Shown: positions 1 through 7,719, numbered from the stretch's first letter. The stretch: DNA of 19,172 bases from Mediterranea massiliensis (GCA_958402075.1 CATXSD010000046.1:1-19172), one strand, 5' to 3'. The notes: generated from the sequence alone by a model not told the origin. Made by a program: numbers and translations.

Positions 1-2
1 GG

Positions 3-653
3 GGCCGCCTGAAGGTGAGCACCACGCCCATCGTGGCCGACATCCCGACCGGGAACTTGTCGCGCTTCGATATGGACGGCGACCGCCAGGAAGGGGCACC
101 CGTCAACATGTTCCGGCTAAAGGAACTGGAGTCGGACCACCTGGGCCTGTTCGACATGGACCTGGGACTCTACCTGTCCTATCCCTTCAGCCGGCACTGG
201 CAGGCGGGAGCCAAACTACTGGCCGGACGGAGGCTGACAGCCGACTTCAGCCTCAACTCCGTGTGCCGCATCAATCCGCAGATTTTCGACCGTACCCTGG
301 TAAACGAAGCAACCTACAACCGCTACTACCGCGACGACGTAGAATACTACAAACAGACAGAAGGATTGTCTGCCTACGAGCTCCTGCAGGAGGAATTTGT
401 AGACGACGAGTTCCTGAGAATAAGGAAAAGCCGGGCGTGGAAGGCCGGGACAGGCATCTGGCTGAGCTACCGCTACAAGAAGGATGCCGCCCTGCGTCTC
501 TATGCCGACTACGACTTTGCCGCCCCCCGACTGACGTACGACCTGCGCAACTCGTGGACGGACGAGGAAGGCCGCCGCACACCCCAATCATACACCCGGC
601 GAACCTCCATGCACAACGTCACGCTGGGGGCTGCCATCGCCTTTGTATTCTGA
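3..653 (+). CDS. Outer-membrane beta-barrel protein, C-terminal fragment (5' end outside window)
   Basis: The reading frame is open from the first bases of the window, so the gene begins upstream and only about 216 C-terminal residues are seen; the GTG at 15 is not a convincing start. The sequence shows alternating polar/aromatic strands (for example LGLYLSYPFSRHW, GIWLSYRYKKDAALRLYADYDFAAP) and ends in VTLGAAIAFVF, a terminal strand closing on Phe, which is the usual C-terminal signature of outer-membrane barrels recognised by the BAM machinery. I cannot name the family; in Bacteroidetes such barrels occur as stand-alone porin-like proteins or as C-terminal domains of larger enzymes, and the missing N-terminus decides between these. 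It converges with the fucosidase gene and the two share a hairpin at 660-704. The barrel assignment is moderately secure; the function is unknown. Confidence 0.6.
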   Translation, partial: GRLKVSTTPIVADIPTGNLSRFDMDGDRQEGAPVNMFRLKELESDHLGLFDMDLGLYLSYPFSRHWQAGAKLLAGRRLTADFSLNSVCRINPQIFDRTLVNEATYNRYYRDDVEYYKQTEGLSAYELLQEEFVDDEFLRIRKSRAWKAGTGIWLSYRYKKDAALRLYADYDFAAPRLTYDLRNSWTDEEGRRTPQSYTRRTSMHNVTLGAAIAFVF

Positions 654-659
654 CAAGAA

Positions 660-704
660 AACGCAGACTCCTTCAAGGCACATGGCCCTGAAAGAATCTG
701 CGTT
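660..704 (-). terminator. Intrinsic terminator between convergent genes
   Basis: AACGCAGA (660-667) pairs with TCTGCGTT (697-704), with further partial pairing of CTTCA (671-675) and TGAAAG (689-694). Read on the minus strand the stem is followed by TTTTCTT, so it best terminates the fucosidase transcript; the plus-strand side lacks a clean U-run but the stem also lies 7 bases after the barrel gene stop. Confidence 0.7.
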
Positions 705-727
705 CCCTGATTTCAGTTCAAAAAGAA

Positions 728-2035
728 TCAATCGAGCTGCAACTCTACGACCTTGTCCACTTCTGTGGGTACTTCGTCAAGCTGGAGGGTAATGCCGCCG
801 TCCACCCGCTTGAACTTCAAGGACTGACGGCTGGCAAAATCTACCGCACTCTTCACCTTCTTGCCTTCCAAAGACAGGAAGAGGGCCTTGTCCTGCAAGT
901 CGAGGATGTGGACAAACAGACGGTCGCCCTTCTGCGTGGTCACGCCCCAGGGATGGGGAGCGATGCAACCACCCCGCGTGCCATAGATGGTTTCGCCATA
1001 GGTCTTCATCCATTCGCCCATTTCTTTCAGGCGCTCTACAGCTACCTCGGGCAAGCATCCGTCGGGTTGGGGGCCGATGTTCATCAGCAGATTGGCATCC
1101 TTGCCGGCCGCCTTCACCAAGTAATGGATCAGGGTCTTGGTCGACTTATAGTTCTGGTCGGTAATCTTGTAGCCCCACATGCCGTTCATGGTCTCACACG
1201 TTTCCAGCGGCAGGCTGCTGATGTCCTGTCCCGAAAGGCCGGCCTTGTTTTCGCCCGGCAGGTCACGTTCGAATATCTGGATATCCTCGCCTTCGAAAGG
1301 CACCTGATGATGGTTGTTGCCTACGAGACAGGCGGGCTGGAGCTTGTGTATCAGCTCGTACTGGCCGGGCAGCTGCCAGTCGAAATCGGGGTTCTGGTCC
1401 TGATCCCACCATCCGTCAAACCAGATGGCACCTATCGGACCGTAGTTGGTGAGCAGCTCCGTCAGCTGGTTGTTCATGAACTGGTAATAGCTGGGCCAGT
1501 TGCCATCGGGATTGGGACGACCGGTTCCCCTACCCGTACGCCCCCAGGGACAATCCTCGCGATACCAGTCGATGTGTGAATAATACAGATGCAGACGGAT
1601 GCCCTGCTTGTGACATTCGTCGGCCAGTTCCTTCAAGACGTCGCGCTTGAAGGGTGTGGCATCCACCACGTTGTAGTCAGAGTATTTCGTGTCGAACATG
1701 GAGAAGCCTTCGTGATGGCGGCTGGTGAAGCAGATGTACTTGGCTCCCGAAGCCTTGATGACGGCCACCCACTCGGCGGCATTGAACTTCGAAGGATAGA
1801 ATCCGCCTGCCAACTTGGCATACTCCTTGTAATTCAGATTGTTGTTGGTCATGGTCCATTCGCCCGTAGCCAGCATGGCATACAAGCCCCAGTGAAGGAA
1901 GATACCGAAACGGGCATCGCGAAACTCCTGGCGCGATTTCAGATTTTCTTCCGTGGGTGTATAACGCTGGGCACGCACGGGAAGTGACAGGCAGGTCCCT
2001 ACCAACAGGGCCAAAGCTAAAAGATGTGTCTTCAT
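728..2035 (-). CDS. Alpha-L-fucosidase, glycoside hydrolase family 29, secreted
   Basis: Hydrolyses terminal alpha-L-fucose from glycans, a step in host mucin or milk/plant glycan foraging typical of gut Bacteroidetes. The 435-residue protein starts with a type I signal peptide (hydrophobic residues 4-18, likely cleavage after VRA at 22), so a periplasmic or cell-surface location is expected. GH29 landmarks are visible: FGIFLHWG (43-50), the TSRHHEGF segment (104-111), and GAIWFDGWW (202-210), where Asp207 aligns with the catalytic nucleophile. Around residue 320 LLMNIGPQPDG matches another conserved GH29 segment, followed by a beta-rich C-terminal domain. It stands alone, without SusC/SusD partners in view, between two very similar hairpin terminators, so it is probably monocistronic. 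The GH29 subfamily (broad versus alpha-1,3/4 specific) cannot be decided by eye. Confidence 0.93.
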   Translation of the reverse strand: MKTHLLALALLVGTCLSLPVRAQRYTPTEENLKSRQEFRDARFGIFLHWGLYAMLATGEWTMTNNNLNYKEYAKLAGGFYPSKFNAAEWVAVIKASGAKYICFTSRHHEGFSMFDTKYSDYNVVDATPFKRDVLKELADECHKQGIRLHLYYSHIDWYREDCPWGRTGRGTGRPNPDGNWPSYYQFMNNQLTELLTNYGPIGAIWFDGWWDQDQNPDFDWQLPGQYELIHKLQPACLVGNNHHQVPFEGEDIQIFERDLPGENKAGLSGQDISSLPLETCETMNGMWGYKITDQNYKSTKTLIHYLVKAAGKDANLLMNIGPQPDGCLPEVAVERLKEMGEWMKTYGETIYGTRGGCIAPHPWGVTTQKGDRLFVHILDLQDKALFLSLEGKKVKSAVDFASRQSLKFKRVDGGITLQLDEVPTEVDKVVELQLD

Positions 2036-2083
2036 GAGGAAAAGGGTGTTTTAAGTGATTGAAAAGTATGTTTTAAGGAACAA

Positions 2084-2127
2084 AAAACGTAGACTTCCTG
2101 AAGCACAAGCAGGAGAGTCTACGTTTT
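2084..2127 (-). terminator. Intrinsic terminator downstream of purA
   Basis: AAAACGTAGACT (2084-2095) and AGTCTACGTTTT (2116-2127) form a 12-bp perfect stem, extended by CCTG/CAGG after a small internal bulge. On the minus strand it is followed by a run of six T, placing it 17 bases after the purA stop. It is nearly symmetrical and could also block plus-strand readthrough. Confidence 0.88.
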
Positions 2128-2143
2128 GTCTGTGGCATCCGAA

Positions 2144-3415
2144 TTATTCTTCGGTATATCGTTCGATGGTCTGCTCGCGGTCGGGGCCTACGGACACAAT
2201 CTTGATGGGCACACCCAGCTGCTCTTCAAGGAAGGACAGATAGGCATTGAACTCTTCGGGGAACTCGTCCTCGCTCTGCATCTTGGTCATGTCGGTCTGC
2301 CAGCCGGGAAGCTCCACATAGACAGGCTCCACACCTTCGGTGATGTCGAAGGGGAAGTAGTCGATTTCTTCACCGTCCACCTTGTAGGCTACGCAGGCCT
2401 TGATGGTCTCGAACGTGTCGAGCACGTCGCTCTTCATCATGATGAGCTTCGTCACGCCGTCGATCATGATGGCATACTTCAGCGCCACGAGGTCGATCCA
2501 TCCGCAACGGCGGCGACGGCCGGTGACGGAGCCGAATTCGTGTCCGAGGGTACAGATCTTGTCGCCCGTCTCGTCAAAGAGTTCGGTGGGGAAAGGACCG
2601 GCACCCACACGCGTACAGTAGGCCTTGAAGATGCCGTATACGTCGCCTATCTGACAGGGAGCCACACCCAAGCCCGTGCAGGCACCCGCACAGATGGTGT
2701 TGGACGAAGTGACAAAAGGATAGGAACCGAAGTCGATGTCGAGCATCGTGCCTTGGGCACCCTCGCAGAGGACGGACTTGCCTTCCTTCAGCAGGTTGTT
2801 CACCTCGTGTTCGCTGTCCACCAGGTGGAACTGCTTCAGGTATTCGATGCCTTCGAACCAGGTCTTTTCGGCCTCGGCTAAGTCGTATTCGTAGTTCAAG
2901 CTCTTGAGAATCTGTTCGTGGCGGGCCTTGGCGGCGGCATACTTCTGGTCGAAGTTGTGCAGCAGGTCGCCCACGCGCAAACCGTTGCGGCTCACCTTGT
3001 CGGTATAGGTAGGACCGATGCCCTTGCCCGTCGTACCCACTTTGGCATCGCCCTTGGCGGCCTCGTAGGCAGCGTCGAGCAGACGGTGGGTGGGCATGAT
3101 GAGATGGGCCTTCTTCGAGATGTGAAGGCGCTGCTTCAGGTCGTGCCCCGATGCTTCGAGCGCTTCGGCCTCAGCCTTGAAGAGGGCCGGATCGAGCACT
3201 ACGCCATTTCCGATGATATTCACCTTGTCGCCCTGGAAAATTCCCGAAGGAATCGAGCGGAGTACATACTTCTGACCTTCGAACTCCAGTGTATGACCGG
3301 CGTTCGGTCCGCCCTGAAAACGGGCCACCACGTCGTAGCGCGGCGTCAGCACGTCGACGACTTTGCCTTTGCCTTCGTCGCCCCATTGCAATCCTAACAG
3401 TACATCTACTTTCAT
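2144..3415 (-). CDS. purA: Adenylosuccinate synthetase
   Basis: Joins IMP and aspartate using GTP to make adenylosuccinate, the first committed step from IMP to AMP, in the cytoplasm. The 423 residues match the usual length of the family. The N-terminus contains the GTP-binding signature LGLQWGDEGKGK (7-18) with the catalytic Asp in GDEGKGK, then NAGHT (38-42), GTTGKGIGPTYTDK in the IMP-binding region and the C-terminal GTP-binding segment VSVGPDREQTI. The start ATG at 3415 overlaps the stop of the Fur-family gene in the sequence ATGA, so the two are co-transcribed from the promoter near 3932-3961 and probably translationally coupled. No signal peptide is present. The terminator at 2084-2127 closes the unit. 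Confidence 0.98.
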   Translation of the reverse strand: MKVDVLLGLQWGDEGKGKVVDVLTPRYDVVARFQGGPNAGHTLEFEGQKYVLRSIPSGIFQGDKVNIIGNGVVLDPALFKAEAEALEASGHDLKQRLHISKKAHLIMPTHRLLDAAYEAAKGDAKVGTTGKGIGPTYTDKVSRNGLRVGDLLHNFDQKYAAAKARHEQILKSLNYEYDLAEAEKTWFEGIEYLKQFHLVDSEHEVNNLLKEGKSVLCEGAQGTMLDIDFGSYPFVTSSNTICAGACTGLGVAPCQIGDVYGIFKAYCTRVGAGPFPTELFDETGDKICTLGHEFGSVTGRRRRCGWIDLVALKYAIMIDGVTKLIMMKSDVLDTFETIKACVAYKVDGEEIDYFPFDITEGVEPVYVELPGWQTDMTKMQSEDEFPEEFNAYLSFLEEQLGVPIKIVSVGPDREQTIERYTEE

Positions 3416-3900
3416 TTTTCTTTCTTATGAATGTTGTTCTTCAATTTTTTCTTGTTGGCCCGCTCGCACTTGCTGCACAATCCATACATGTAGAGGGAAT
3501 AGTGCGTCAGACTGAAGCGGCTGAGCTTGGTATGCTCGATGGCGTGCTGGAGGTCTTCGTTCTGAAACTCCGTCACCTTGCCGCACTGGGTACAGATCTG
3601 ATGGTGGTGGGTGTCGCGGTTGTAGCTCTTCTCGTATTGCGACGAATTGCCGAACTGATGCTTGATGACCAGCCGCGCGTTGATGAGCAGGATGATGGTA
3701 TTGTAGAGGGTAGCCCTGCTGACACGGAACTTTTCCTGGTCGGCCATCAGCGAGTAGAGCGTGTCGATGTCGAAATGGCCGTCGATGGAGTAGATGGTAT
3801 CGAGTATGGCAAAGCGTTCGGGAGTCTTCCGATGCCCGTTCGCATTGAGATATTCGGTGAATATCTGCTTGACCGTATCTTTCACATTCTGAGCTTCCAT
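3412..3900 (-). CDS. Fur-family transcriptional repressor
   Basis: A 162-residue metal-responsive DNA-binding regulator of the Fur/PerR/Zur superfamily. The N-terminal winged helix contains RKTPERFAILDTIY (24-37) and the recognition region VSRATLYNTIILL (60-72). The C-terminal dimerisation domain has THHHQICTQCGKV (97-109), with Cys103/Cys106 and Cys142/Cys145 as the two CxxC pairs of the structural zinc site, and His98-100 as candidate metal ligands. Sequence alone does not decide between iron, peroxide, zinc or another signal; the C-terminal tail is unusually lysine rich (KKKLKNNIHKKEK). It is the first gene of a two-gene unit with purA, overlapping it by 4 bases. A good promoter lies about 30 bases upstream. 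Fur family membership is secure; the subtype is not. Confidence 0.93.
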   Translation of the reverse strand: MEAQNVKDTVKQIFTEYLNANGHRKTPERFAILDTIYSIDGHFDIDTLYSLMADQEKFRVSRATLYNTIILLINARLVIKHQFGNSSQYEKSYNRDTHHHQICTQCGKVTEFQNEDLQHAIEHTKLSRFSLTHYSLYMYGLCSKCERANKKKLKNNIHKKEK

Positions 3901-3931
3901 CTTTCAGGCCGTTTTTTTCTCTAACAGCCAA

Positions 3932-3961
3932 CAAAGTTAAGCCTTTTTTGTGGAAAGCAAA
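3932..3961 (-). promoter_or_regulatory. Bacteroidetes-type promoter for the fur-family gene and purA
   Basis: On the minus strand TTTG (3961-3958) is separated by 18 bases from TAACTTTG (3939-3932), matching the Bacteroidetes primary sigma factor consensus TTTG-N19-TAnnTTTG. Predicted transcription start is near 3925, about 25 bases before the ATG at 3900. Confidence 0.72.
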
Positions 3962-3996
3962 AGGAAAAGCTGGAAAAGTTGCCGAGCGGAACGAAC

Positions 3997-4659
3997 TCAT
4001 CCGACCATGCCGCTCACCACTTCGTAGAGCAGGCGTTCGGCCTCGGAAGGAGAGTCCTTCATACCGTCCACACACCGGCAGGCTCTGAAGGCATGCTCTT
4101 CGCTATGCTCCATGAAACGGCGGAGAGCCGCCATCACGGCGCTGCGCACGGAATAGGAACCGGCCAAAAAGGAAGAAACGGCCTGGTCGAGAAACTCGTT
4201 GGCCACGCGGTCCTCCATGTCGCCTTTCTTCTGAAGCAGGCGGGCAATGGTGAGGAAGCCGCAGATCTGGGCCAGCTCGCGTTCGTCGGCTATCCATCGG
4301 AAGGCCTTGGCAGGTGCATAGGGCAGATGCTGGAAGAGGTTCATCGACGTGAGTTCGGCAATCTCTACCGTAGGCATGGTGTCTACCCAGATGTCGGCAA
4401 TCTCGGGCAGGAAAGTGTCGACGGGCTGGAGCAGGCCGGCCAAAATCTTGCACTCGCGGATGTCTTCCTTCCACAAGGCCTGGGCCAGGGCGTGGTTTTT
4501 CTCGTAGGAGGCGGCAATGCCCTTGATGCGGGGCAGCTCGACGCCGAAGTTCAGTTTGTAGACAAGCCCTTTTTCGCGCATGCTCTGCGACACGACGCCG
4601 TTCATCGAGAGGCGAAGCTGGGTCTTGATATCTTTCAGTTGTTCATGTAAATCCATCAT
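3997..4659 (-). CDS. DNA alkylation repair protein, AlkD-like HEAT-repeat family
   Basis: A 220-residue, almost entirely alpha-helical protein without signal peptide. The pattern of amphipathic helices with the segment LAQALWKEDIRECKILAGLL (about 58-77) resembles the HEAT-like repeats of AlkC/AlkD-type DNA glycosylases, in which a Trp and acidic residues precede a short helix beginning E-x-R-x-L-A. Those enzymes remove N3- and N7-alkylated purines without base flipping. The catalytic residues cannot be confirmed by eye. Start: two adjacent ATG codons (4659 and 4656) are equally possible; the first is used here. It lies upstream of the fur-purA unit in the same direction, with 96 bases and a separate promoter between them. 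A generic HEAT-repeat protein is the main alternative. Confidence 0.6.
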   Translation of the reverse strand: MMDLHEQLKDIKTQLRLSMNGVVSQSMREKGLVYKLNFGVELPRIKGIAASYEKNHALAQALWKEDIRECKILAGLLQPVDTFLPEIADIWVDTMPTVEIAELTSMNLFQHLPYAPAKAFRWIADERELAQICGFLTIARLLQKKGDMEDRVANEFLDQAVSSFLAGSYSVRSAVMAALRRFMEHSEEHAFRACRCVDGMKDSPSEAERLLYEVVSGMVG

Positions 4660-4713
4660 TCAAACGTATAGAAAATAACAAATTAGCCTCGTAAGGCCGT
4701 TTCTTGGGACACG

Positions 4714-4779
4714 TTAGGCACGAACGACACGAATTGTCACATCGGTTCGTCCGTGAAAATCCGTGGCATCCGTGCCTAA
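4714..4779 (-). repeat. Long imperfect inverted repeat / RNA hairpin after dipeptidyl peptidase III
   Basis: TTAGGCACG (4714-4722) and CGTGCCTAA (4771-4779) are perfectly complementary and pairing continues inward for roughly 27 positions with only two clear mismatches if G-U pairs are allowed. The four wobble positions are G-U compatible only on the minus strand; on the plus strand they become A-C mismatches. The arms are built from short CACGRA-type units. It begins 26 bases after the peptidase stop, but no U-run follows, so it is not a standard terminator; it may protect the mRNA 3' end or be a REP-like dispersed element. The remaining bases of 4660-4804 show no gene. Confidence 0.6.
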
Positions 4780-4804
4780 AGACAGGTATAGCGCACGTCA
4801 GGCC

Positions 4805-6853
4805 TTATTCGTTGACGCAAGGCAGGGTGGCGTAATCCTTGCTGTAGCGAAGCATCTGCTCGGCATAACCTTCATCGTAGCTCACCTTCACGTCGGTGAT
4901 GTTGCCGTCGGCGTCGGTCACAGGCTCATACTTCGGATTGACAAAGCCCTTGTAGGGAGCCAGGTTCAGCTTCTTGTAGCGTTCGAGTACTTCGGCATGG
5001 AGTTCGGGATCGACCTTCACGGCATAATTCTCGACCAGCTGACGGGCACCTTCGAAGTCGCCCGTCGACTTGATGCGCTGGATTTCGGCCAGCAATTCGC
5101 CGAAGAGGGTGCGCACCTTGGCATAGTCGTTCACCACCACGTAGGTCTTGCCGTCCTTCTTCTTCAGTTCGACCACCTTGTCGGCCGCTCCCTTCTCGTA
5201 CACCCAGTGAGCGATGAGGGCGCGGTTGCGCATGTGGGCTTCCTCAATCTGATTGCCCGGCTCGATGCGCACCAGCTGGGTCATCAGGCCGTTCATCAGG
5301 TAGGTATAGAACTGGGCCTTGTAGGCATCGGCATCGGGCAGCAGCCCCAGTTCAACCAGCTTGGGGTCGGCCACGTAGTAGAGGCCGAAGAGGTCGGCAC
5401 GAGCTTCCTCGATGGTAGAGCCATAAGCCTTCAGGGCATCGGGATCGACGCCAGGGAGCAGCTTGCCCGAACCGTGACCCAAGCATTCGTGCAGGTCGGT
5501 ATGGAGTTCGTCGGTCAGGTCGGCATACTTGTTGATGTTGTCCAGCTCGGCCTGACTATAAACAAATTCTTCGTTGAAGCCGTTGCCGTGGGCAGCCTTG
5601 TTGTAGGCATCGGTAATGTTGCCGATGGTCACCGACTTGGAGCCGTGCTGGCTGCGTATCCAGTTGGCATTGGGCAGGTTGATGCCGATGGCCGTAGCCG
5701 GATAGAGGTCTCCTGCCAGGATGGCGGCGGTGATAACCTTGGCCGAAACGCCCTTCACCTGCTCCTTCTTGAACTGCTTGTCCACCGGCGAGTGGTCTTC
5801 GAACCACTGGGCATTGCTGCTGATGATCTCCGTACGGCGGGTAGCCTCGAGGTCCTTGAAGTTGACGAGCGACTCCCAGCTGGCCTTCATGCCCAGCGGG
5901 TCGCCATAAGTTTCGGTAAAGCCGTTCACAAAGTCGACACGCGAATTGAGGTCCTTCACCCACAGGATGGCATAATCGTCAAAGGTCTTCAGGTCGCCCG
6001 TCTCGTAGTATTCCACCAGCTTGGCAATGACGGCCTTCTGTTCGGGTGTCTCGGCCACGCCTTCAGCTTTCTTCAGCCAGTAGACAATCTTCTCGAGCGC
6101 CTGGCCGTAGAGTCCGCCCACCTTCCACACCTTCTCCTGAACACGGCCGTTTTCCTTCACCAAACGGCTGTTTAGTCCATAGGAAACGGGCGTTTCGTCC
6201 TTGGGGTCCTTCAGGGCGTTGTAGAAGTCTTCGGCCTCCTTCTGCGTCACCCCCTCGTAGTAATTGCAGGCAGAGGTGAGCACCAGGTCTTCGCCATCGG
6301 CCTGATTGACGCGCTTGGGCATCACGGCGGGGTCGAAGATGACGGGGAAAATCTCGTCGCAGAACTGCTCCAGCGTCTGACCTTCGGCCAACGGTAGTTC
6401 GGAAGCATCGACACTGGCCAACGCCTGCTTGAAAAACTCGGGAGTGAAGCCCGGCACGAACTTCTCGCATCCGTAGTGATGATGGATGCCGTTGGAGAAC
6501 CATACGCGCTTGAGGTACACCTCCAAGGCCTTGAAGTCGGCCGACTGCTTGTCGCCCTTATAACCTGTATAGACTGCCTCCAGGGCCTTGCGGATGCGGA
6601 GGTTGTACTTGCCGTTCTGGTCGAACAGGATGTCACGGCCCTGCAGAGCCGCTTCCGTCAGATAATAGACCAGTTGCTTCTGCTGGATTGAAAGCTGCTC
6701 GAAGCCCGGCACACGATAGCGCAAAATCTGTAAATCAGCAAATTGTTCCACGGTATAATCAAATTTTTCTGCCTCGGCAGAGGTTTGTTTCTGGCCTCCG
6801 CAAGCGGAAAGTATCGCCAAAGCGGCGGCCATCGAAAGAAATTGTTTTCTCAT
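4805..6853 (-). CDS. Dipeptidyl peptidase III (peptidase family M49), lipoprotein
   Basis: A zinc exopeptidase that releases dipeptides from peptide N-termini. The 682-residue protein carries HECLGH (455-460), the five-intervening-to-four variant of the M49 zinc motif known from Bacteroides, and EEARAD (482-487); His455, His460 and Glu483 are the expected zinc ligands and Glu456 the catalytic base. The 23-residue distance between the second His and Glu fits the family. The N-terminus is a type II signal peptide with lipobox LSAC, so Cys18 is probably lipidated and the enzyme anchored in the inner or outer membrane facing the periplasm, unlike the cytosolic eukaryotic homologues. No acidic surface-export motif follows the Cys. 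It is separated from the AraC-type gene by a terminator and is probably monocistronic; I see no clear promoter in 6854-6915. Confidence 0.95.
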   Translation of the reverse strand: MRKQFLSMAAALAILSACGGQKQTSAEAEKFDYTVEQFADLQILRYRVPGFEQLSIQQKQLVYYLTEAALQGRDILFDQNGKYNLRIRKALEAVYTGYKGDKQSADFKALEVYLKRVWFSNGIHHHYGCEKFVPGFTPEFFKQALASVDASELPLAEGQTLEQFCDEIFPVIFDPAVMPKRVNQADGEDLVLTSACNYYEGVTQKEAEDFYNALKDPKDETPVSYGLNSRLVKENGRVQEKVWKVGGLYGQALEKIVYWLKKAEGVAETPEQKAVIAKLVEYYETGDLKTFDDYAILWVKDLNSRVDFVNGFTETYGDPLGMKASWESLVNFKDLEATRRTEIISSNAQWFEDHSPVDKQFKKEQVKGVSAKVITAAILAGDLYPATAIGINLPNANWIRSQHGSKSVTIGNITDAYNKAAHGNGFNEEFVYSQAELDNINKYADLTDELHTDLHECLGHGSGKLLPGVDPDALKAYGSTIEEARADLFGLYYVADPKLVELGLLPDADAYKAQFYTYLMNGLMTQLVRIEPGNQIEEAHMRNRALIAHWVYEKGAADKVVELKKKDGKTYVVVNDYAKVRTLFGELLAEIQRIKSTGDFEGARQLVENYAVKVDPELHAEVLERYKKLNLAPYKGFVNPKYEPVTDADGNITDVKVSYDEGYAEQMLRYSKDYATLPCVNE

Positions 6854-6915
6854 ATATCGGTCTGTTTAAGTAATCTCAATTCTGTACATACCTTCCATAA
6901 CATCGGCCATAAATA

Positions 6916-6961
6916 AAAAAGGAAGTATCCCGAAGCCCTGGCTCCCGAATATTTCCTTTTT
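6916..6961 (-). terminator. Intrinsic terminator of the AraC-type gene
   Basis: AAAAAGGAA (6916-6924) pairs with TTCCTTTTT (6953-6961), extended inward through GTAT/ATAT with one G-U pair to about 13 bp, loop around AAGCCCTGGCTC. On the minus strand it is followed by the T-run TTTTTTATTT. It lies 23 bases after the gene stop and is symmetrical enough to work in both directions. Confidence 0.85.
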
Positions 6962-6984
6962 CATCCACTCCTTACGGAGTACGT

Positions 6985-7449
6985 TTATTTTTTCTTCTCC
7001 GCATGCTTTTTGCGATAGCTGTTCGGAGTTTCACCGACATTCTTGTAAAAAGCCGCATAGAAAGACTGACGGTTGGCAAAACCTACCATCGTACTGATTT
7101 CTTCCACATTCTTGTCTGCATATCTCTTGTCTTTCAGCAGGTGCATGGCTTCCTTGACGCGATACTCGTTCAGCAGGCAGGAATAGTTCATACCAAAACG
7201 GGAATTGACCACCGCCGACAAATAGCGGGTGTTGGTTTCCAGGTCTTTAGCCAACTCTTTGGCTGAGTAGTCACGGTCTCTATACTTCTTCTGTACAACG
7301 ATGATGTTCATGATCTTGTCATACAACTCGTCCGCCAGCTCGGGACGAATCAAAGCACGGTAGGCCGCGTCCTTCTCTTTCTTTTCACGCAGGTTGTACG
7401 GGCGTTTCTTAGGAGCCTCTTCCTGCGTTTTGTTTTCTAAATCACTCAT
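6985..7449 (-). CDS. AraC-type helix-turn-helix DNA-binding protein without sensor domain
   Basis: A 154-residue protein. Residues about 1-30 are charged and probably disordered (many Lys/Glu). The rest contains an AraC/XylS-type double helix-turn-helix: first HTH around YSAKELAKDLETNTRYLSAVV (about 61-81) and second around VEEISTMVGFANRQSFYAAFYKNVGETPNSYR (about 115-146), the latter matching the conserved AraC C-terminal signature G-F-x-x-x-x-x-F-x-x-x-F-K-x-x-x-G-x-T-P. There is no ligand-binding or response-regulator domain and no membrane segment, so the signal, if any, is unknown. It is divergent from recQ across about 270 bases that contain a promoter and a cluster of TTAGG/CCTAA motifs which may be its own operator. 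The HTH family call is secure; targets cannot be inferred. Confidence 0.9.
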   Translation of the reverse strand: MSDLENKTQEEAPKKRPYNLREKKEKDAAYRALIRPELADELYDKIMNIIVVQKKYRDRDYSAKELAKDLETNTRYLSAVVNSRFGMNYSCLLNEYRVKEAMHLLKDKRYADKNVEEISTMVGFANRQSFYAAFYKNVGETPNSYRKKHAEKKK

Positions 7450-7470
7450 TGAATTAACTGGTTAGGGGTT

Positions 7471-7569
7471 TTACATTTAGCGTCCTAACAATCTGTTTTG
7501 TTTAGGACATACAAAAGTCTGCTTTTTTTTTGATATATGCAACTATTTTCGTACATATTTCTCCCCTAA
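7471..7569 (-). promoter_or_regulatory. Promoter and repeated TTAGG/CCTAA motifs upstream of the AraC-type gene
   Basis: Minus-strand GTTG (7543-7540), 20-base spacer, GACTTTTG (7519-7512) approximates the Bacteroidetes promoter. Four copies of a TTAGG/CCTAA core surround it: GTTAGGGG (7471-7478), GTCCTAAC (7482-7489), TTTAGGAC (7501-7508), CCCCTAAA (7563-7570). GTCCTAA and TTAGGAC form a 7-bp dyad with a 13-base gap. The rest of 7450-7719 is AT rich and shows no gene. Confidence 0.4.
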
Positions 7570-7684
7570 AAAGAATAAAAAAGCTTGAATAAAAGCATAA
7601 AAATGTAATAAAATCGCGTAGAAGCCCGTCTCGCGCATCCAAATATTCATGGGAAAGACAGAGCGGATATTCAAATAAATGGTG

Positions 7685-7692
7685 TAACTTTG
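7685..7692 (+). promoter_or_regulatory. Minus-7 promoter element of recQ
   Basis: TAACTTTG matches TAnnTTTG exactly. A clear TTTG box at minus 33 is not seen. The predicted start of transcription (about 7699) lies upstream of ATG 7720 but downstream of the in-frame TTG at 7690, which argues for 7720 as the translation start. Confidence 0.55.
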
Positions 7693-7719
7693 CCCAAGAA
7701 AAAATATAGACACCACCGC

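Noticed and set aside
4661..4668. TACGTTTG on the minus strand as promoter of the AlkD-like gene
   Set aside because: It matches the minus-7 consensus but ends one or two bases before the ATG and no minus-33 box is at the right distance, so transcription would start inside the gene.
4763..6175. 470-residue plus-strand frame antisense to dipeptidyl peptidase III (and a similar 496-residue frame at 16624-18114 opposite leuA)
   Set aside because: These are long antisense shadows typical of GC-rich third positions; the minus-strand genes carry clear catalytic motifs.
7690..7719. TTG start for recQ at 7690
   Set aside because: It lies within the TAACTTTG promoter element, upstream of the predicted transcription start.
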